Assembly (NCBI GenBank): GCA_947568835.1
Contig: OX387611.1
Coordinates: 9,242,001-9,306,000 of the forward strand
Origin: Protonemura montana
Taxonomy: Eukaryota; Arthropoda; Insecta; Plecoptera; Nemouridae
Length of the DNA stretch: 64,000 bases
Direction: 5' to 3'
The translations under genes and the position numbers were made by a program. The notes beneath the pieces were generated by a model. That model was not told where the DNA came from. It ran no database searches and saw only the letters and a list, made by a program, of their open reading frames with translations. This document shows, in pieces, positions 44,151-56,640 of this stretch (positions within the stretch are counted from its first letter, which is position 1; every line of letters begins with the position of its first letter).

Positions 44151-44690
44151 ATGATGGACACCCATCCGCTACCTGACTCAGCACATTGTTGCTTAACTTC
44201 AATAAGGTACATGAATGTAATAAGATGCTATTAAATAGTGTAAAGTCAATGTGACTTCGAATGTCGGGCATAGACATGTTTCTTATGGGTGCGAATTGGG
44301 TCAATTACTGACAGAGTCGGTTTGTGAAAAGACATTATATTTTCAATGAGTTCGGTGAATTGGGGGCGTTAATCAAACGCGCAGTAATCACTGTCGTAAT
44401 TCGTCAGTCGACTTTCCTGCGATCCCACGCTTCAGCTGACGTTGGCAAGAGATGAAGGCGATGCATGGTGATAAGCAAGCTTGCTTTTGATGCACTTTCG
44501 TTGCATTTTATAGTGAGCTTTTGAGCTCGATGGACAGATTGCAGAGATAATGCATTCGTAAGTTTTTATACCGCAAGGCAAGATAACGTGATGTGTCTTG
44601 GTTTTACATTTTCTATCAAATTAATTATTAAATAAGGAAATTGTATTTATAAAAGTGATTTTAAAATCAAATAAGTTTAAGCAATATGTT

Positions 44691-45590
44691 TGCAGGTTTA
44701 GTCAGTGTCACAGCGCTAATGTTAAACGTCCTGTCATTGGGTTTACAGGTTTAGTCAGAGTCACAGCGCTAATGTTAAACGTCCTGCCATTGGGTTTACA
44801 GGTTTAGTCAGAGTCACAGCACTAATGTTAAACGTCCTGCCATTGGGTTTACAGGTTTAGTCAGAGTCACAGCGCTAATGTTAAACGTCCTGTCATTGGG
44901 TTTACAGGTTTAGTCAGAGTCACAGCGCTAATGTTAAACGTCCTGTCATTGGGTTTACAGGTTTAGTCAGAGTCACAGCGTTAATGTTAAACGTCCTGCC
45001 ATTGGGTTTACAGATTTAGTCAGAGTCACAGCGCTAAAGTTAAACGTCCTGCCATTGGGTTTACAGGTTTAGTCAGAGTCACAGCGCTAATGTTAAACGT
45101 CCTGGCATTGGGTTTACAGGTTTAGTCAGAATCACAGCGCTAATGTTAAACGTCCTGTCATTGGGTTTACAGGTTTATTCAAAGTCCCAGTGCTAATGTT
45201 AAACGTCCTGTCATTGGGTTTACAGGTTTAGTCCGAGTCACTGCGCTAATGTTAAACGTCCTGTCATTGGGTTTACAGGTTTAGTCAGAGTCACAGCGCT
45301 AATGTTAAACGTCCTGCCATTGGGTTTACAGGTTTAGTCAGAGTCACAGCGCTAATGTTAAACGTCCTGTCATTGGGTTTACAGGTTTAGTCAGAGTCAC
45401 AGCGCTAATGATAAACGTCCTGCCATTGGGTTTACAGGTTTAGTCAGAGTCACAGCGCTAATGTTAAACGTCCTGTCATTGGGTTTACAGGTTTAGTCAG
45501 AGTCACAGCGCTAATGATAAACGTCCTGCCATTGGGTTTACAGGTTTAGTCAGAGTCACAGCGCTAATGTTTAACTTCCTGCCAATGGAT
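44691..45590. repeat. 53-bp satellite (about 17 copies)
   Basis: The unit contains TTTACAGGTTTAGTCAGAGT, CACAGCGCTAATGTTAAACG and TCCTGCCATTGGG. Copies are over 90 percent alike by eye. The core resembles one end of the MITE-like repeat seen at 40.3, 33.5 and 46.1 kb. Confidence 0.95.
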
Positions 45591-45644
45591 TGGCTGATTT
45601 AATCAATAGCTTTCTTGATTAATGGTGTTTCAATACGCATTGTT

Positions 45645-45815
45645 TTGACAACAGGCAATGTGGCACTGGTTTTCCAGCATCGGTGAATCTGAACTTAACC
45701 TAGCCTAGAAGGGAGGAGGGGAAATTCTGTTCCGGTACTTAGCCTACTCCTGTCAAAGACCAATAGGACCACCGACTTAACGTCCCTTCCGAAGAACGGT
45801 ACAATGCGAAAAACC
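45645..45815 (-). mobile_element. 5S-derived SINE body fragment
   Basis: CCTTCCGAAGAACGGTACAA and the TAGCCTACTCCTGTC segment mark the reversed SINE body, just right of the 53-bp array. Confidence 0.7.
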
Positions 45816-46109
45816 ACTAGATTTAAAATGAATTAAGACGGAAGGATTATCTGTGGCATGTTGTTCTCAAAAAATTATAAGAACATGCAATTAGTGTCGG
45901 TTATGCGTGACTTGTTTCACAGTGCTAATAACGCAAAGGTATTGGGTAATTACACCAATACACAGACACCAAATCAATCCATGTAATCCCATACATGCGT
46001 ATCTATATAAGTACGTTTATTATAACGGTGCAATGTCGGTACATTCAGAAAAAAAGATACCTAGACCACTACTTGATTCATTTCCGGCAAGACAGCATTC
46101 AGATTCCAA

Positions 46110-46470
46110 TTAGTCAATAGTTTCAGCGCATAATGCTAAAATATATTCGCGAAAAAACTAAATGTCTAGATAGAATCAATTTAATCGTTTAATTTAATTT
46201 CGTTATTTCTCGCAGATTACTCGCATTTAAGACTTGATTAGGCTCAATTAATCTTTATTAATGCTAACCTCAACGATTGAAAACATCTATCGATATCTTG
46301 AGCCGTAATTATTTAATTATAGAGTAGTTAGAAAGAACGGCTGCAAACGCCATCGGGTGGCAACTTTAGTTAACACGGTGTTGCCGGCCTCGTTTGCTCA
46401 GCAGTAAGTTTAAATTATCGCTGGCTCTCTGATTTTAGCTATAAACTTAATGGTACAACGGTAACTCGAT
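46110..46470. mobile_element. MITE-like dispersed repeat
   Basis: Same order as the 40.3-kb copy: TTTCAGCGCATAATGCTAAA, CTCGCAGATTACTCGCATTT, then CATCTATCGATATCTTGAG. Confidence 0.65.
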
Positions 46471-46799
46471 TGCTTGCTAGCATCTTCAATGTTTCAATTA
46501 TTATTTATATTAAAGAAATATTAGTTTTATATAAAAATAAAAAAAAATACCTAGACCGATAATTATGGTTTTAAGACTCATCTTGCCTTAGCACTAGCTT
46601 TGATAAAAAAATTTTGAACTGGGTTTTGAATGCTGTAAATACAACATGACAAACTTGCCAGGAAAGTTTGACTACACCAAGATGTACTCGTTTCTGTACA
46701 CCAAAAAGGTTGGTGCCTCGTTCGTCACTAGACGGGTTTAATTTCATTTGAATTGCTAATTTAAACATCTTTAGAAGCATCTTAATTTCGTTTTAAAAT

Positions 46800-47580
46800 A
46801 AGTAAAATAGAACAGCGTTCGAGTGGAGAAAACGGCAAGAGGTCGCGGCGAGTGAAAAGTCAAGGACCAAGAAATTACACATGACAGAGTTGTTTTGACT
46901 GGGAAGGAAAGATGACAGAAATGTCCCAAAAAGTGACAGACATTTCATATAACTAAAGAGTGAATCAAATACCTTTCAAGAGCAAGAGAAGCTTTATTTA
47001 TGTCTTCAAATCTAATATAGCAGACAAAACAGGGCAAAATTGAAGTGCACGAGGCCTGCGCCATTACAATTCACAACTTTAACCCTCTACACATCTATGA
47101 ATCGGATGCCAAAATATGCCCAAACATGATTACAGGCCTAAAAATACTGTTTCAGATTTGTTCAGACGAACAAATCAATATGGCTTCAAGAGAAAATGTC
47201 CAAATTCACTTCTTTTAAACTGACATCGATAAATTATTTTGAAGATTTGATCCAGTAGTTTCAGTTTAAACATGATGAGAACTTCGCTGAAGGAAAATCA
47301 CAAACATTACTTTAAAAACAAAATGCGCCCGTTCCTGAGCCGGTGGGAGAATATTTTAATTTATAACATTGAACAAATACACTTCCGTTAAAAATGCTCC
47401 CAGTGTTTTCAGTTGCACTACGTTAGCAGATGCAACAATCTGACGCTGCACAAATATGAAGCCACTCAGGTGACAGATGTGAGAAATTGCACCTCAGCAA
47501 ACTGACTCAAGCACACAGTATGTTGAGAGTGACGCCATTCAAGCGACAGTCTAAGTGATATCAATAAACATTGTCGACCG
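46800..47580. other. no feature recognised
   Basis: Unique-looking sequence before the inverted 129-bp array. Confidence 0.4.
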
Positions 47581-47587
47581 CCGCTCC

Positions 47588-48176
47588 ACAATGGCTGTGC
47601 TTGCAGCGTGCCATGAACCCGCCTTGTCCCATCGCGCCCTGCCTAACGTGGATCCTGCCCCCATGTCCCATGTCTCGTGTCCCAGCCTTGCCTGGAGGTC
47701 GTGGGGTATGAACCACACCATGGCTGTGCTTGCATCTTACCAAGAACCCACACTGTCCCATCGCGCCCTGCCTAACGTGGACCCTCAGCCTTGCCTGGAG
47801 GTCGTGGGGTATGAACCACACCATGGCTGTGCTTGCAGCGTGTCAAGAACCCACCCTGTCCCATCGCGCCCTGCCTAACGTGGACCCTGCCCCCATGTCC
47901 CATGTGTCGTGTCCCAGCCTTGCCTGGAGGTCGTGAGGTATGAACCACACCATGGCTGTGCTTGCAGCGTGCCAAGAACCCACCCTGTCCCATCGCACCC
48001 TGCCTAACGTGGACCCTACCCCCATGTCCCATGCCTCGTGTCGCAGCCTTGACTGGAGGTTGTAGGGTATGAACCACACCATGGCTGTGCTTGCAGCGTG
48101 CCAAGAACCCACCCTGTCCCATCGCACCCTGCCTAACGTGGACCCTGCCCCCAAGCCCTGCCCCCAGGTCCCATGT
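47588..48176. repeat. 129-bp satellite, array 2 (about 4-5 copies, inverted)
   Basis: Same unit as at 37 kb in reverse orientation, with one copy shortened by an internal deletion near 47,785. Confidence 0.95.
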
Positions 48177-48179
48177 CTT

Positions 48180-49000
48180 AACATAGCCATCTTCTTACAG
48201 TATTCAATCGCATGGATGTTTGCCGTTTCTTGAGTCGCCTTGAGTTGCTTTGAGGTTTCCTTTGATGCGTCACACTCAGTTGCTCTCGAGGCAGGTTCTT
48301 ATGTTTAGGTGTAATTACGTAATTAGCGCCAGTGGCTTTGTTTGATTCTCGCAGGTGCATTCCGTACCGTCTTGGACTCTTGGACAATGTCCAGGTAAAT
48401 CATCGTGCGACTCCGTTGCAATAATATTGTCTGAATCCTGTTCGGTCGAAGCCCTGTCATTAATTTCAAAGAGATGACCAAGCGAAAAGTCATGGTAACG
48501 ACCAATTTCCAGCAATGAGTTTTGTCTTCGCTGGTGTCTGTATTTTATTTTTTAGTGTGCAGTGGAATTTACATTGTCAATGTCAGAGAAATTTGTCTTT
48601 GTCAATTAAGAATTGAGAATATTGATTTCGAATAGTTGTTAGTGTTATTACTCTCACAGAAAGCTGTCCTAGATCTGTGATGTTCGTATGTGAAGACAGA
48701 ACGTTATTAGTTAAATACTTCTTGACCAAATTGAAGGCAAGCACAATAAAATAACTGTGTGTTTCTAATAATATTTCTGTTAAAAATCTTTTTTTTGTCA
48801 AATCGTGGCATTATTTTAAGATTTTTCTCTACTTTCCTCTCAAATTATTTGAACTTTTTTGTTAAATACTCTATGCTCGTTTAGAAGTTGGACCACTCAC
48901 CCGAAATATTGTACAAAAATAATTTAAAAAATTAAGATTTCAGCCAAAAACACCTTAAAAACTTTTGCCATAGACATTTTCTACAGAAAAAATAACAAAA
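48180..49000. other. no feature recognised
   Basis: Unique-looking, AT-rich between the 129-bp array and a SINE. Confidence 0.4.
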
Positions 49001-49009
49001 AATAAAACG

Positions 49010-49270
49010 TACCCAACGTAAAATTTGAGTTACTTGAGTTTGACAGATTGTGACGTGATATAGCGTCACTAGAATCAGAGTGACTGTGAGTATTCACAGC
49101 CTCTTGGTTCTACTCCTTGGAGAACTGTCATTCTCATCAAATACACTAAAATCCTCTCAAAAATTTTGTGTTCAAAGAGCTCAATTGGTAAGAGCAACAC
49201 CCGGGACAGGTGGAGAGACCAGTGTCACAGTCCCTGATAGGATATAACTTTTTGAGAGTTCATATAATAA
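49010..49270 (+). mobile_element. tRNA-derived SINE, decayed
   Basis: The reversed order of the common tail (AGAGTGACTGTGAGTATTCA, GGTTCTACTCCTTGGAGA) is followed by a degenerate tRNA head. Confidence 0.7.
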
Positions 49271-49759
49271 CATAAAATACTTAGTAAAACTCACAGCTTT
49301 AAGGTTATGTTTCATATTTTAAGTCTGATATGAGAATTAGCTTCAGTATTAAGATTCTCCTTTTACTTTGGCTAAAGTCGACGATGGAAACAAGATATTT
49401 AGAAAAGCATTCACCTCTAGCGTAACGTGTAACCGTGTTTTTTTTTTCCTATCCACAAGTCGTGAGAATTTTTCAACAACCACAAGATTCACTCTTGAAA
49501 TTAACTCGTTTTCGTCCGAGTCTTCTTGGCAAAATGAACCGGGCCACATCTGGCATCGTCGAACGATTATATCATAGAGTTTATATACATACAGTCAGAG
49601 AACCAGCGTTAGTGTTAATGTTAATGTTAAGCAAATGAAACCAACGACACGTGATTACGGCTTTGAACACACGACAGCGCTTGCGGTCGTTTATTAGCGA
49701 AAAAAAAACTCTAAAATCAAATAATTACTTATGAAAATATCGAGACATGTTTATCAATT

Positions 49760-50375
49760 GTTACCGAACGGTTTGTCGTGTTGGAAACATCGGTTCTCAT
49801 GAGATCACCGAAGTTAAGCAACACTGCGCTGAGTCAGGTATTGGATGGGTGACCATCATACACATGACCAGTTCTGTTCGGGAGAGAGGTTGGAGGGATG
49901 AAAGTTAAGCAACACTGCGCTGAGTCAGGTATTGGATGGGTGACCATCATACACATGACCAGTTCTGTTTGGGAGAGAGGTTGGAGGGATGAAAGTTAAG
50001 CAACACTGCGCTGAGTCAGGTATTGGATGGGTGACCATCATACACATGACCAGTTCTGTTCGGGAGAGAGGTTGGAGGGATGAAAGTTAGTACAGCAACT
50101 TCATTCGCCTTGCTTATCAACCTCTTGACAGCATCGATTTGTGGAGGAATCCTGTTGTTCGCGTTGTAGCGTCCTTCGGAAGGAACGTTAAGCCGGTGGT
50201 CCCCTTGGTGCTCTTCGACAGGAGTAGGCTACGTGCCGGCACCGGGTTTCCCCTCCTCCCTTCTAGACTAGGTTAGGTTCATCATCATCCACTCATTCAC
50301 CGACGCCATTAGACCAGTGCCGCATGGCCAGTTGTCAAAACAGTGCGTCGTTAAACACCACAAATAATAATAATA
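49760..50375 (+). mobile_element. 5S-derived SINE with three internal 91-bp units
   Basis: It has the same head, body and tail as at 52 kb, but the 91-bp head/body junction is triplicated. The tail is followed by (AAT)n. Confidence 0.85.
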
Positions 50376-51334
50376 ATAATTTATCAATCGTTGAAGTTAG
50401 CATTAATAAAATTGACTTATCGTAAACCAGTCTCAAATGCGAGTAATCTGCGAGAAATAACCAAATATAATTTCTTAGCATTCGAAACGACGGTGACTCA
50501 AAGTGGCATCCTCCATTTCGGCGACAATTTGGCGGCCATTTTATCCACGGACAGCTTAAAATTAGTGTTGTTCATTTGCACGCGTTACTGACAGCTTGAT
50601 GAGATTTCATTGGTAATTACTCTGCGCAGAGTCGAACATGACATTGCAAGCATTTCGAATCGATTCTAAGCAAGTCTGAAGTTTAATTTTCCTGGCAGTC
50701 AAGTCATCGTGGAGCGAAAATACAAAATAAGTTCATATGAGCTTCGCTGAACTTGACTAAAACCTGCTTCTATAGAATGGAGATGTCATTGACTGAAAAG
50801 AAAGTTTTTTTTTTTTCAGCTAAAATTCACTTTGTCATACAAAAAAATGAGGACCTTTTTAAAAAATGAGAGAGTTTAAGAAAGTATGCAAAGAAAAATT
50901 ATTGTCACCAAAATTAAAAGGTGGGAGCAATATTTAATCAGAAACAAAACTAACTGAAAATATCATAACCGGTGATTGTGAAAAATCTCAATTGATCTTG
51001 TTTTCTAAAAAAAATTTGAAATTGTTTTTGAATATTCTCTTATCTAAAAAAAAATTAGCGATAAAATTGTTTAAAAAATTGCGATTTAACCAATCAGAGG
51101 AGAGTAAACATATATATCTTTTCGATATCGCATTTGTTTTAACAAAAAAAAAACAGAATTATTAAAAACCAATTCCAGTCAGAAAGTGGTTAGAAATACA
51201 CATATTTTTTTTTATTACTAAAAAAAAATTTTTAGCTTTAAATCAAGTCAAGGTTCCAGTTTGTACCTACATCAAATTAATTGGTACTCATCCAGGCTAT
51301 ACAATCATTTTTCTGTAAGGAATACTGCTTAATT

Positions 51335-51487
51335 TTTAACATAACAACAATAATAATAATAATATATTATATTATAATAATTCTCATATTATTATTATAT
51401 TAAATCGTTTTATATCACCTCTTCATAACCGTCTCAATCTCTTTATAAAAGTAATTTTACTTCACCAACCTAAAAAAAAATACACAA

Positions 51488-51518
<31 letters not shown>

Positions 51519-51540
51519 TTTACTAGCACAATTGATCGCA
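51335..51540. repeat. AT-rich microsatellites
   Basis: (AAT)n and (TAA)n runs around 51,345-51,400 and 51,490-51,520. Little else recognisable from 50,600 to 51,950. Confidence 0.7.
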
Positions 51541-51974
51541 TATATGTGATATTAGCTATGTCAATACAATACAATACAATAAAATACCAAATCAATTTCA
51601 TGGTTACATATAATCATCCCAGTTCTGACTTCTACAAAAAAAAATGAGTATAAATTACGGAAATGAATCCAATCAAAGCTTGTTTCAGCGTCAAAAACAA
51701 TACAATGTTACCAGTTTTATTCTCCTAATCTCGTGAGAAATCTCAAGACAAAAAGAAATAAAAGTGACACAAGCTGGCAATGATCATCGTGATCAACCCA
51801 GTTCTCTCAGGTAATTACAGGTAGGTTATTAAAACAAAGCGCTAGCAATCGAGTACAGCTCTCTGTACAATTATTAAGCTGTCCATTTGTCCGCAGTTCA
51901 TCTATGTTTTCAAAGAAATAGAGCGAAGCAAATTGAGTTGTACAGACAAAGCGAAGGTGCAAAGGAGGGATGCC

Positions 51975-52410
51975 ATCGAACGATGTGCCATGTTGGAAAC
52001 ACCGGTTCTTGATAGAACACCGAAGTTAAGCAACACTGCGCTGAGTCAGGTATTGAATGGGTGATCATCATACACATGACCAGTTGTGTTCGGGAGAGAG
52101 GTTGGAGGGATGAAAGTTAGTACAACAACTTCATTCGCCTTGCTTATCAACCTCTCGATAGCATGGATTTGTGGAGGAATCCTGTTGTTCGCGTTGTACC
52201 GTCCTTCGGAAGGGACGTGAAGCCGGTGGTCCCCTTGGTTTTCGACAGGAGTAGGCTACGTGCCGGCACCGGGTTTCCCCTCCTCCCTTCTAGGCTAGGT
52301 TAGTTTCATCATCATCCACATCATCATCCACTCATTCACCGACGCCATTAGACCAGTGCCGCATGGCCAGATGTCAAAACAGTGCGTCGTTAAACACCAC
52401 AAATAAATAA
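51975..52410 (+). mobile_element. near-complete 5S-rRNA-derived SINE
   Basis: A 5S-like head (AACACCGGTTCTTGATAGAA, AGTTAAGCAACACTGCGC, TTGAATGGGTGATC) is followed by a body (GTTCGGGAGAGAGGTTGGAG; TAGGCTACGTGCCGGCACCG) and a tail ending AGTGCGTCGTTAAACACC with AAATAAATAA. Animal 5S genes share the AGTTAAGCAACA and GGATGGGTGACC internal promoter elements, so this is a SINE3-type element. Its origin and family name are not known to me. Confidence 0.85.
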
Positions 52411-52859
52411 ACCGATCCTCGTGAGATCATCGAAGTTAAGCAACACTGCGCTGGGTCAGGTAATTAATGGGTGACCATCATAGAACAGGTATGTTGGGTA
52501 AATAGGGCTACAAGTATTATTCACAGATATACCGCGTTGGTCTAGAGGTACCGAACAAAAAAGTATATTTTTGAGAAAAATATCAATTTTCTTATCAGCA
52601 AAAAAAGCAAAAAAATAAAATAAAAACCAAAATTAAGACTGACTTTTTTTACAAACAAAACTACTGAAATCAATGTCCCTTAAAGGTATGCAACCATAAC
52701 AGCCGCCCGAAAAAACTTTGACAAATCTACAATCACTAACAACTATGCAACCATTGGTACACAAATGTACTGCGAGACAGTATCTTTGTACGTTCATTCA
52801 ATCACTTGATGCTCGGCAACATGAGTTTCTTGTTTGAGCTGCGGGTTGCAAACAAGGCG

Positions 52860-53110
52860 CAGGCTAAAGAACGAAGTTGAGCAACAATGTGCAGCGTCGC
52901 CTGTTGGATGGGTTACCGCAAATTAAAAAAAATAGCTATGCGTAGCCCATTTCGGTCACTAAGGTTAAGATATTTTTTATATTCCTGTTCGTCTGTATAT
53001 TCCGGCAGCATGCCGGCACCGGGTTCAGCCTCGGCTCCCTGCCATTCCCGGCTAGCTTCATTATCTGACCGTTATTCAACGCAGCCAATAGACCAGTGCA
53101 ACATGGACAG
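52860..53110 (+). mobile_element. 5S-derived SINE fragments flanking 68-bp array 3
   Basis: A diverged 5S head (GAGCAACAATGTGCAGC; TTGGATGGGTTACCGC) is followed by body (TGCCGGCACCGGGTTC) and a tail-like ATAGACCAGTGCAACATGGA that leads into the 68-bp units. Confidence 0.65.
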
Positions 53111-53715
53111 CGCCAACAAAGTGTGTCTAAGGGACAGAGCTAAGCGGTGGCCGGCCCTCGGTGCTGTTGGACAGGAGCAGCCAACACAGTGTGTCAAAGG
53201 GACAAGGCTAAGCGGTGGCCGGTCCTTGGTGCTGTTGGACAGGAGCAGCCAACACAGTGTGTCAAAGGGACAAGGCTAAGTGGTGGCCGGTTCTTGGTGC
53301 TGTTGGACAGGAGCAGCCAACACAGTGTGTCAAAGGGACAAGGCTAAGCGGTGGCCGGTCCTTGGTGCTGTTGGACAGGAGCAGCCAACACAGTGTGTCA
53401 AAGTGACAAGGCTAAGTGGTGGCCGGTTCTTGGTGCTGTTGGACAGGAGCAGCCAACACAGTGTGTCAAAGGGACAAGGCTAAGTGGTGGCCGATCCTTG
53501 GTGCAGTTGGACAGGAGCAGCCAACACAATGTGTCAAAGGGACAAGGCTAAGCGGTGGCCGGCCCTTGGTGCTGTTGGACAGGAGCAGCCAACACAGTGT
53601 GTCAAAGGGACAAGGCTAAGCGGTGGCCGATCCTTGGTGCTGTTGGACAGGAGCAGCCAACACAGTGTGTCAAAGGGACAATGTTAAGCGGCGGTCGGCC
53701 CACGGAGCTGTTGGA
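53110..53715. repeat. 68-bp satellite, array 3 (about 9 copies, inverted)
   Basis: Same unit in reverse orientation, embedded in a recognisable 5S-SINE body: SINE-like tail on the left, SINE middle (AGGCTACGTGCCGGCGCCGG) on the right. Confidence 0.95.
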
Positions 53716-54159
53716 CAGAAGCAGGCTACGTGCCGGCGCCGGGTACACCCTCGGTTCCCTCCGCTACCAGGATAGCTTTATCATCAGATGCACCGATGGA
53801 CAAGAAAACCACCGAACCACTAAACCATGAAATCTGTGTTAGAATCTCATCTTCACAGATGACCGCCTTGCTTACATAAGAAACACACGTAGTAAATGAT
53901 TACAGGTCTGACATCGATCGGTGCTCAGGAATGTGCTAAAAAAGCCACCTTTGCATGCACTTTCACTGAATTGCTTGCAAAGGGATCGCCAACACAAGGT
54001 GCCCGTAGCTTGGCTGTCAGCTGTTTTATGCCACAGAAACAAATCTCACTTTCTCTAAACGTAATAATGCATTACCGAATCTAATTGCTGCCCCTTGTGT
54101 GTCAAGATGGCGGTGACGAAGACTTGCACCGAGTTTGTTGGTACCATTAAGCCGCTAAG

Positions 54160-55675
54160 TAGATTGCGTACACCCGCGTGCATTGACCACTACATCATTG
54201 GGTGGACTGCGTACACCCGCGTGCATTGACCACTACATCACTGGCTGGACTGCGTACAACCGCGTGCATTGACCACTACATTATTGGGTGGACTGCGTAC
54301 ACCCACGTGCATTGACCACAAGATCACTGGGTGGACTACGTACAACCGCGTGCATTGACCACTACATCACTGGCTGGACTGCGTACACCCGCGTGCATTG
54401 ACCACTACATCACTGGGTGGACTGCGTACACCCGCGTGCATTGACCACTACATCACTGAGTGGATTGCGTACACCTGCGTGCATTGACCACTACATCACT
54501 GGGTGGACTGCGTACACCCGCGTGCATTGACCACTACATCACTGGGTGGACTGCGTACACCCGCCTGCATTGACCACAACATCACTGGCTGGACTGCGTA
54601 CAACCGCGTGCATTGACCACTACATCACTGGCTGGACTGCTTACACCCGCGTGCATTGACCACTACATCACTGGCTGGACTGCGTACAACCGCGTGCATT
54701 GACCACTACATCACTGGGTGGACTGCGTACACCCGCGTGCACTGACCACTACATCACTGGGTGGACTGCGTACACCCGCGTGCACTGACCACTACATCAC
54801 TGAGTGGACTGCGTACACCCGCGTGCATTGACCACTTCATTACTGGGTGGACTGCGTACACCCACGTGCATTGACCACAACATCACTGGGTGGACTACGT
54901 ACACCCGCGTGCATTGACCACTACATCACTGGGTGGACTGCGTTCACCCGCGTGCATTGACCACTACATCACTGGGTGGACTGCGTACACCCGCGTGCAT
55001 TGACCACTACATCACTGGGTGAGCTACGTACACCCGCGTGCATTGACCACTACATCACTGGGTGGACTGCGTACACCTGCGTGCATTGACCACTACATCA
55101 CTGGGTGGACTGCGTACACCCGCGTGCATTGACCACAACATCACTGGGTGGACTGCGTACACCCGCGTGCATTGACCACTTCATCACTGGGTGGACTGCG
55201 TACACCCACGTGCATTGACCACTTCATCACTGGGTGAGCTACGTACACCCACGTGCCTTGACCACTTCATCACTAGGTGGACTGCGTACACCCGCGTGCA
55301 TTGACCACTACATCACTGAGTGGACTGCGTACACCCGCGTGTATTGACCACTACATCACTGAGTGGACTGCGTACACCCGCGTGCATTGACTACTACATC
55401 ACTGAGTGGACTGCGTACACCCACGTGCATTGACCACTACATCACTGGGTGGACTGCGTACACCCGCGTGCATTGACTACTACATCACTGAGTGGACTGC
55501 GTACACCCACGTGCATTGACCACTACATCACTGAGTGGACTGCGTACACCCGCGTGTATTGACCACTACATCACTGAGTGGACTGCGTACACCCGCGTGC
55601 ATTGACTACTACATCACTGAGTGGACTGCGTACACCCACGTGCATTGACCACTTCATCACTGGCTGGACTGCGAG
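54160..55675. repeat. 43-bp satellite (about 35 copies)
   Basis: The unit contains ACTGCGTACACCCGCGTGCA and TTGACCACTACATCACTGGG. It is the longest array in the window; only this one locus was seen. Confidence 0.97.
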
Positions 55676-56189
55676 TTCGCTCCTTTGAGGGGGTCGAAAT
55701 TAGATAAGCAGCAGAATAGAAACGTCTGTGATTTTTGAAATCTTTGCAAGTCAAACAAAGTTGTCTGTTAGTATCTGGATCACGTTACAATTTTTATAAT
55801 GAGCCTAACATCCGGCCGATGTAGAAATCTGAAAACAACTAGTTTAAGTAAGTAACGTAATACACCGGGCAAGGGAAGATTGAAAAAACGGGTTCTCTTT
55901 GCGATCAAAAAGCAGTCAGACCAGACTGAAAACTCGTTATGTCGATTAAATAGTAAGTAATTGAGAGAAAATCCATCTAGTTTTGAACCCGATCCTTACA
56001 CAGCTTTGCAAAGAGGTTGCAAAATAATCGCATCATCTATACTTAGTACAAGTTAGAAGATGATTACATAGTTTCTAGGGTCAGTTTCACCATCATCGGT
56101 CAGACAAGCAGAAAATAAATAAAAATATATTCTATTTTCAAAGCAGTTAATTCATCTTTTAACCGTGTATAAGAAGGTAACAGTATTAG

Positions 56190-56340
56190 GATGAAATCTT
56201 ATTTAAATTGCAAACGCTTGCAATGCGCGGGGTATTTTATTATTATGAACAGTATAACTGTCTCAAAAATTGATGCCCAAACGAGGGCATCAATTTTGAG
56301 ACGATTAAAGTGTTGATAATAATCAAAAAAGATAACAATT
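56190..56340. mobile_element. truncated inverted pair of tRNA-SINE ends
   Basis: Two copies of ATCAATTTTTGAGACG-like sequence meet head to head at GATGCCCAAACGAGGGCATC, a short palindrome. Confidence 0.7.
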
Positions 56341-56384
56341 TTTGCTTCTTACCGTTGATTAATCATTTAACTTTATGTGTCATG

Positions 56385-56640
56385 TTTAACGACGCACTAT
56401 TTGAAACGGACCATGTGACACTGGTCTAATTGCGTCGGTGAATTCATAAAATTTGATAAACGTTACCGAGCCTTAGAGAAAAATGAAACCCGGTGCCGGC
56501 ACGTAGCCTACCCTTGCTGAAGACAAAGGGGACCACCGACTTAACTTCCCTTCCGAAGGACGGTACAACGCGAACAACAGGATTCCTCCACAAATCCATG
56601 CTGTCGAGAGGTTGATAAGCAAGGCGAGTGAAGTTGCTGT
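56385..56640 (-). mobile_element. 5S-derived SINE body and tail
   Basis: Tail (GTGCGTCGTTAAACATGA on the minus strand) and body in order, continuing without a break into the 91-bp array. Confidence 0.8.

Noticed and set aside
53110..55675. Regular repeats suggestive of a CRISPR array
   Set aside because: Units are directly adjacent with no unique spacers, and the window is eukaryotic with introns; these are satellites.
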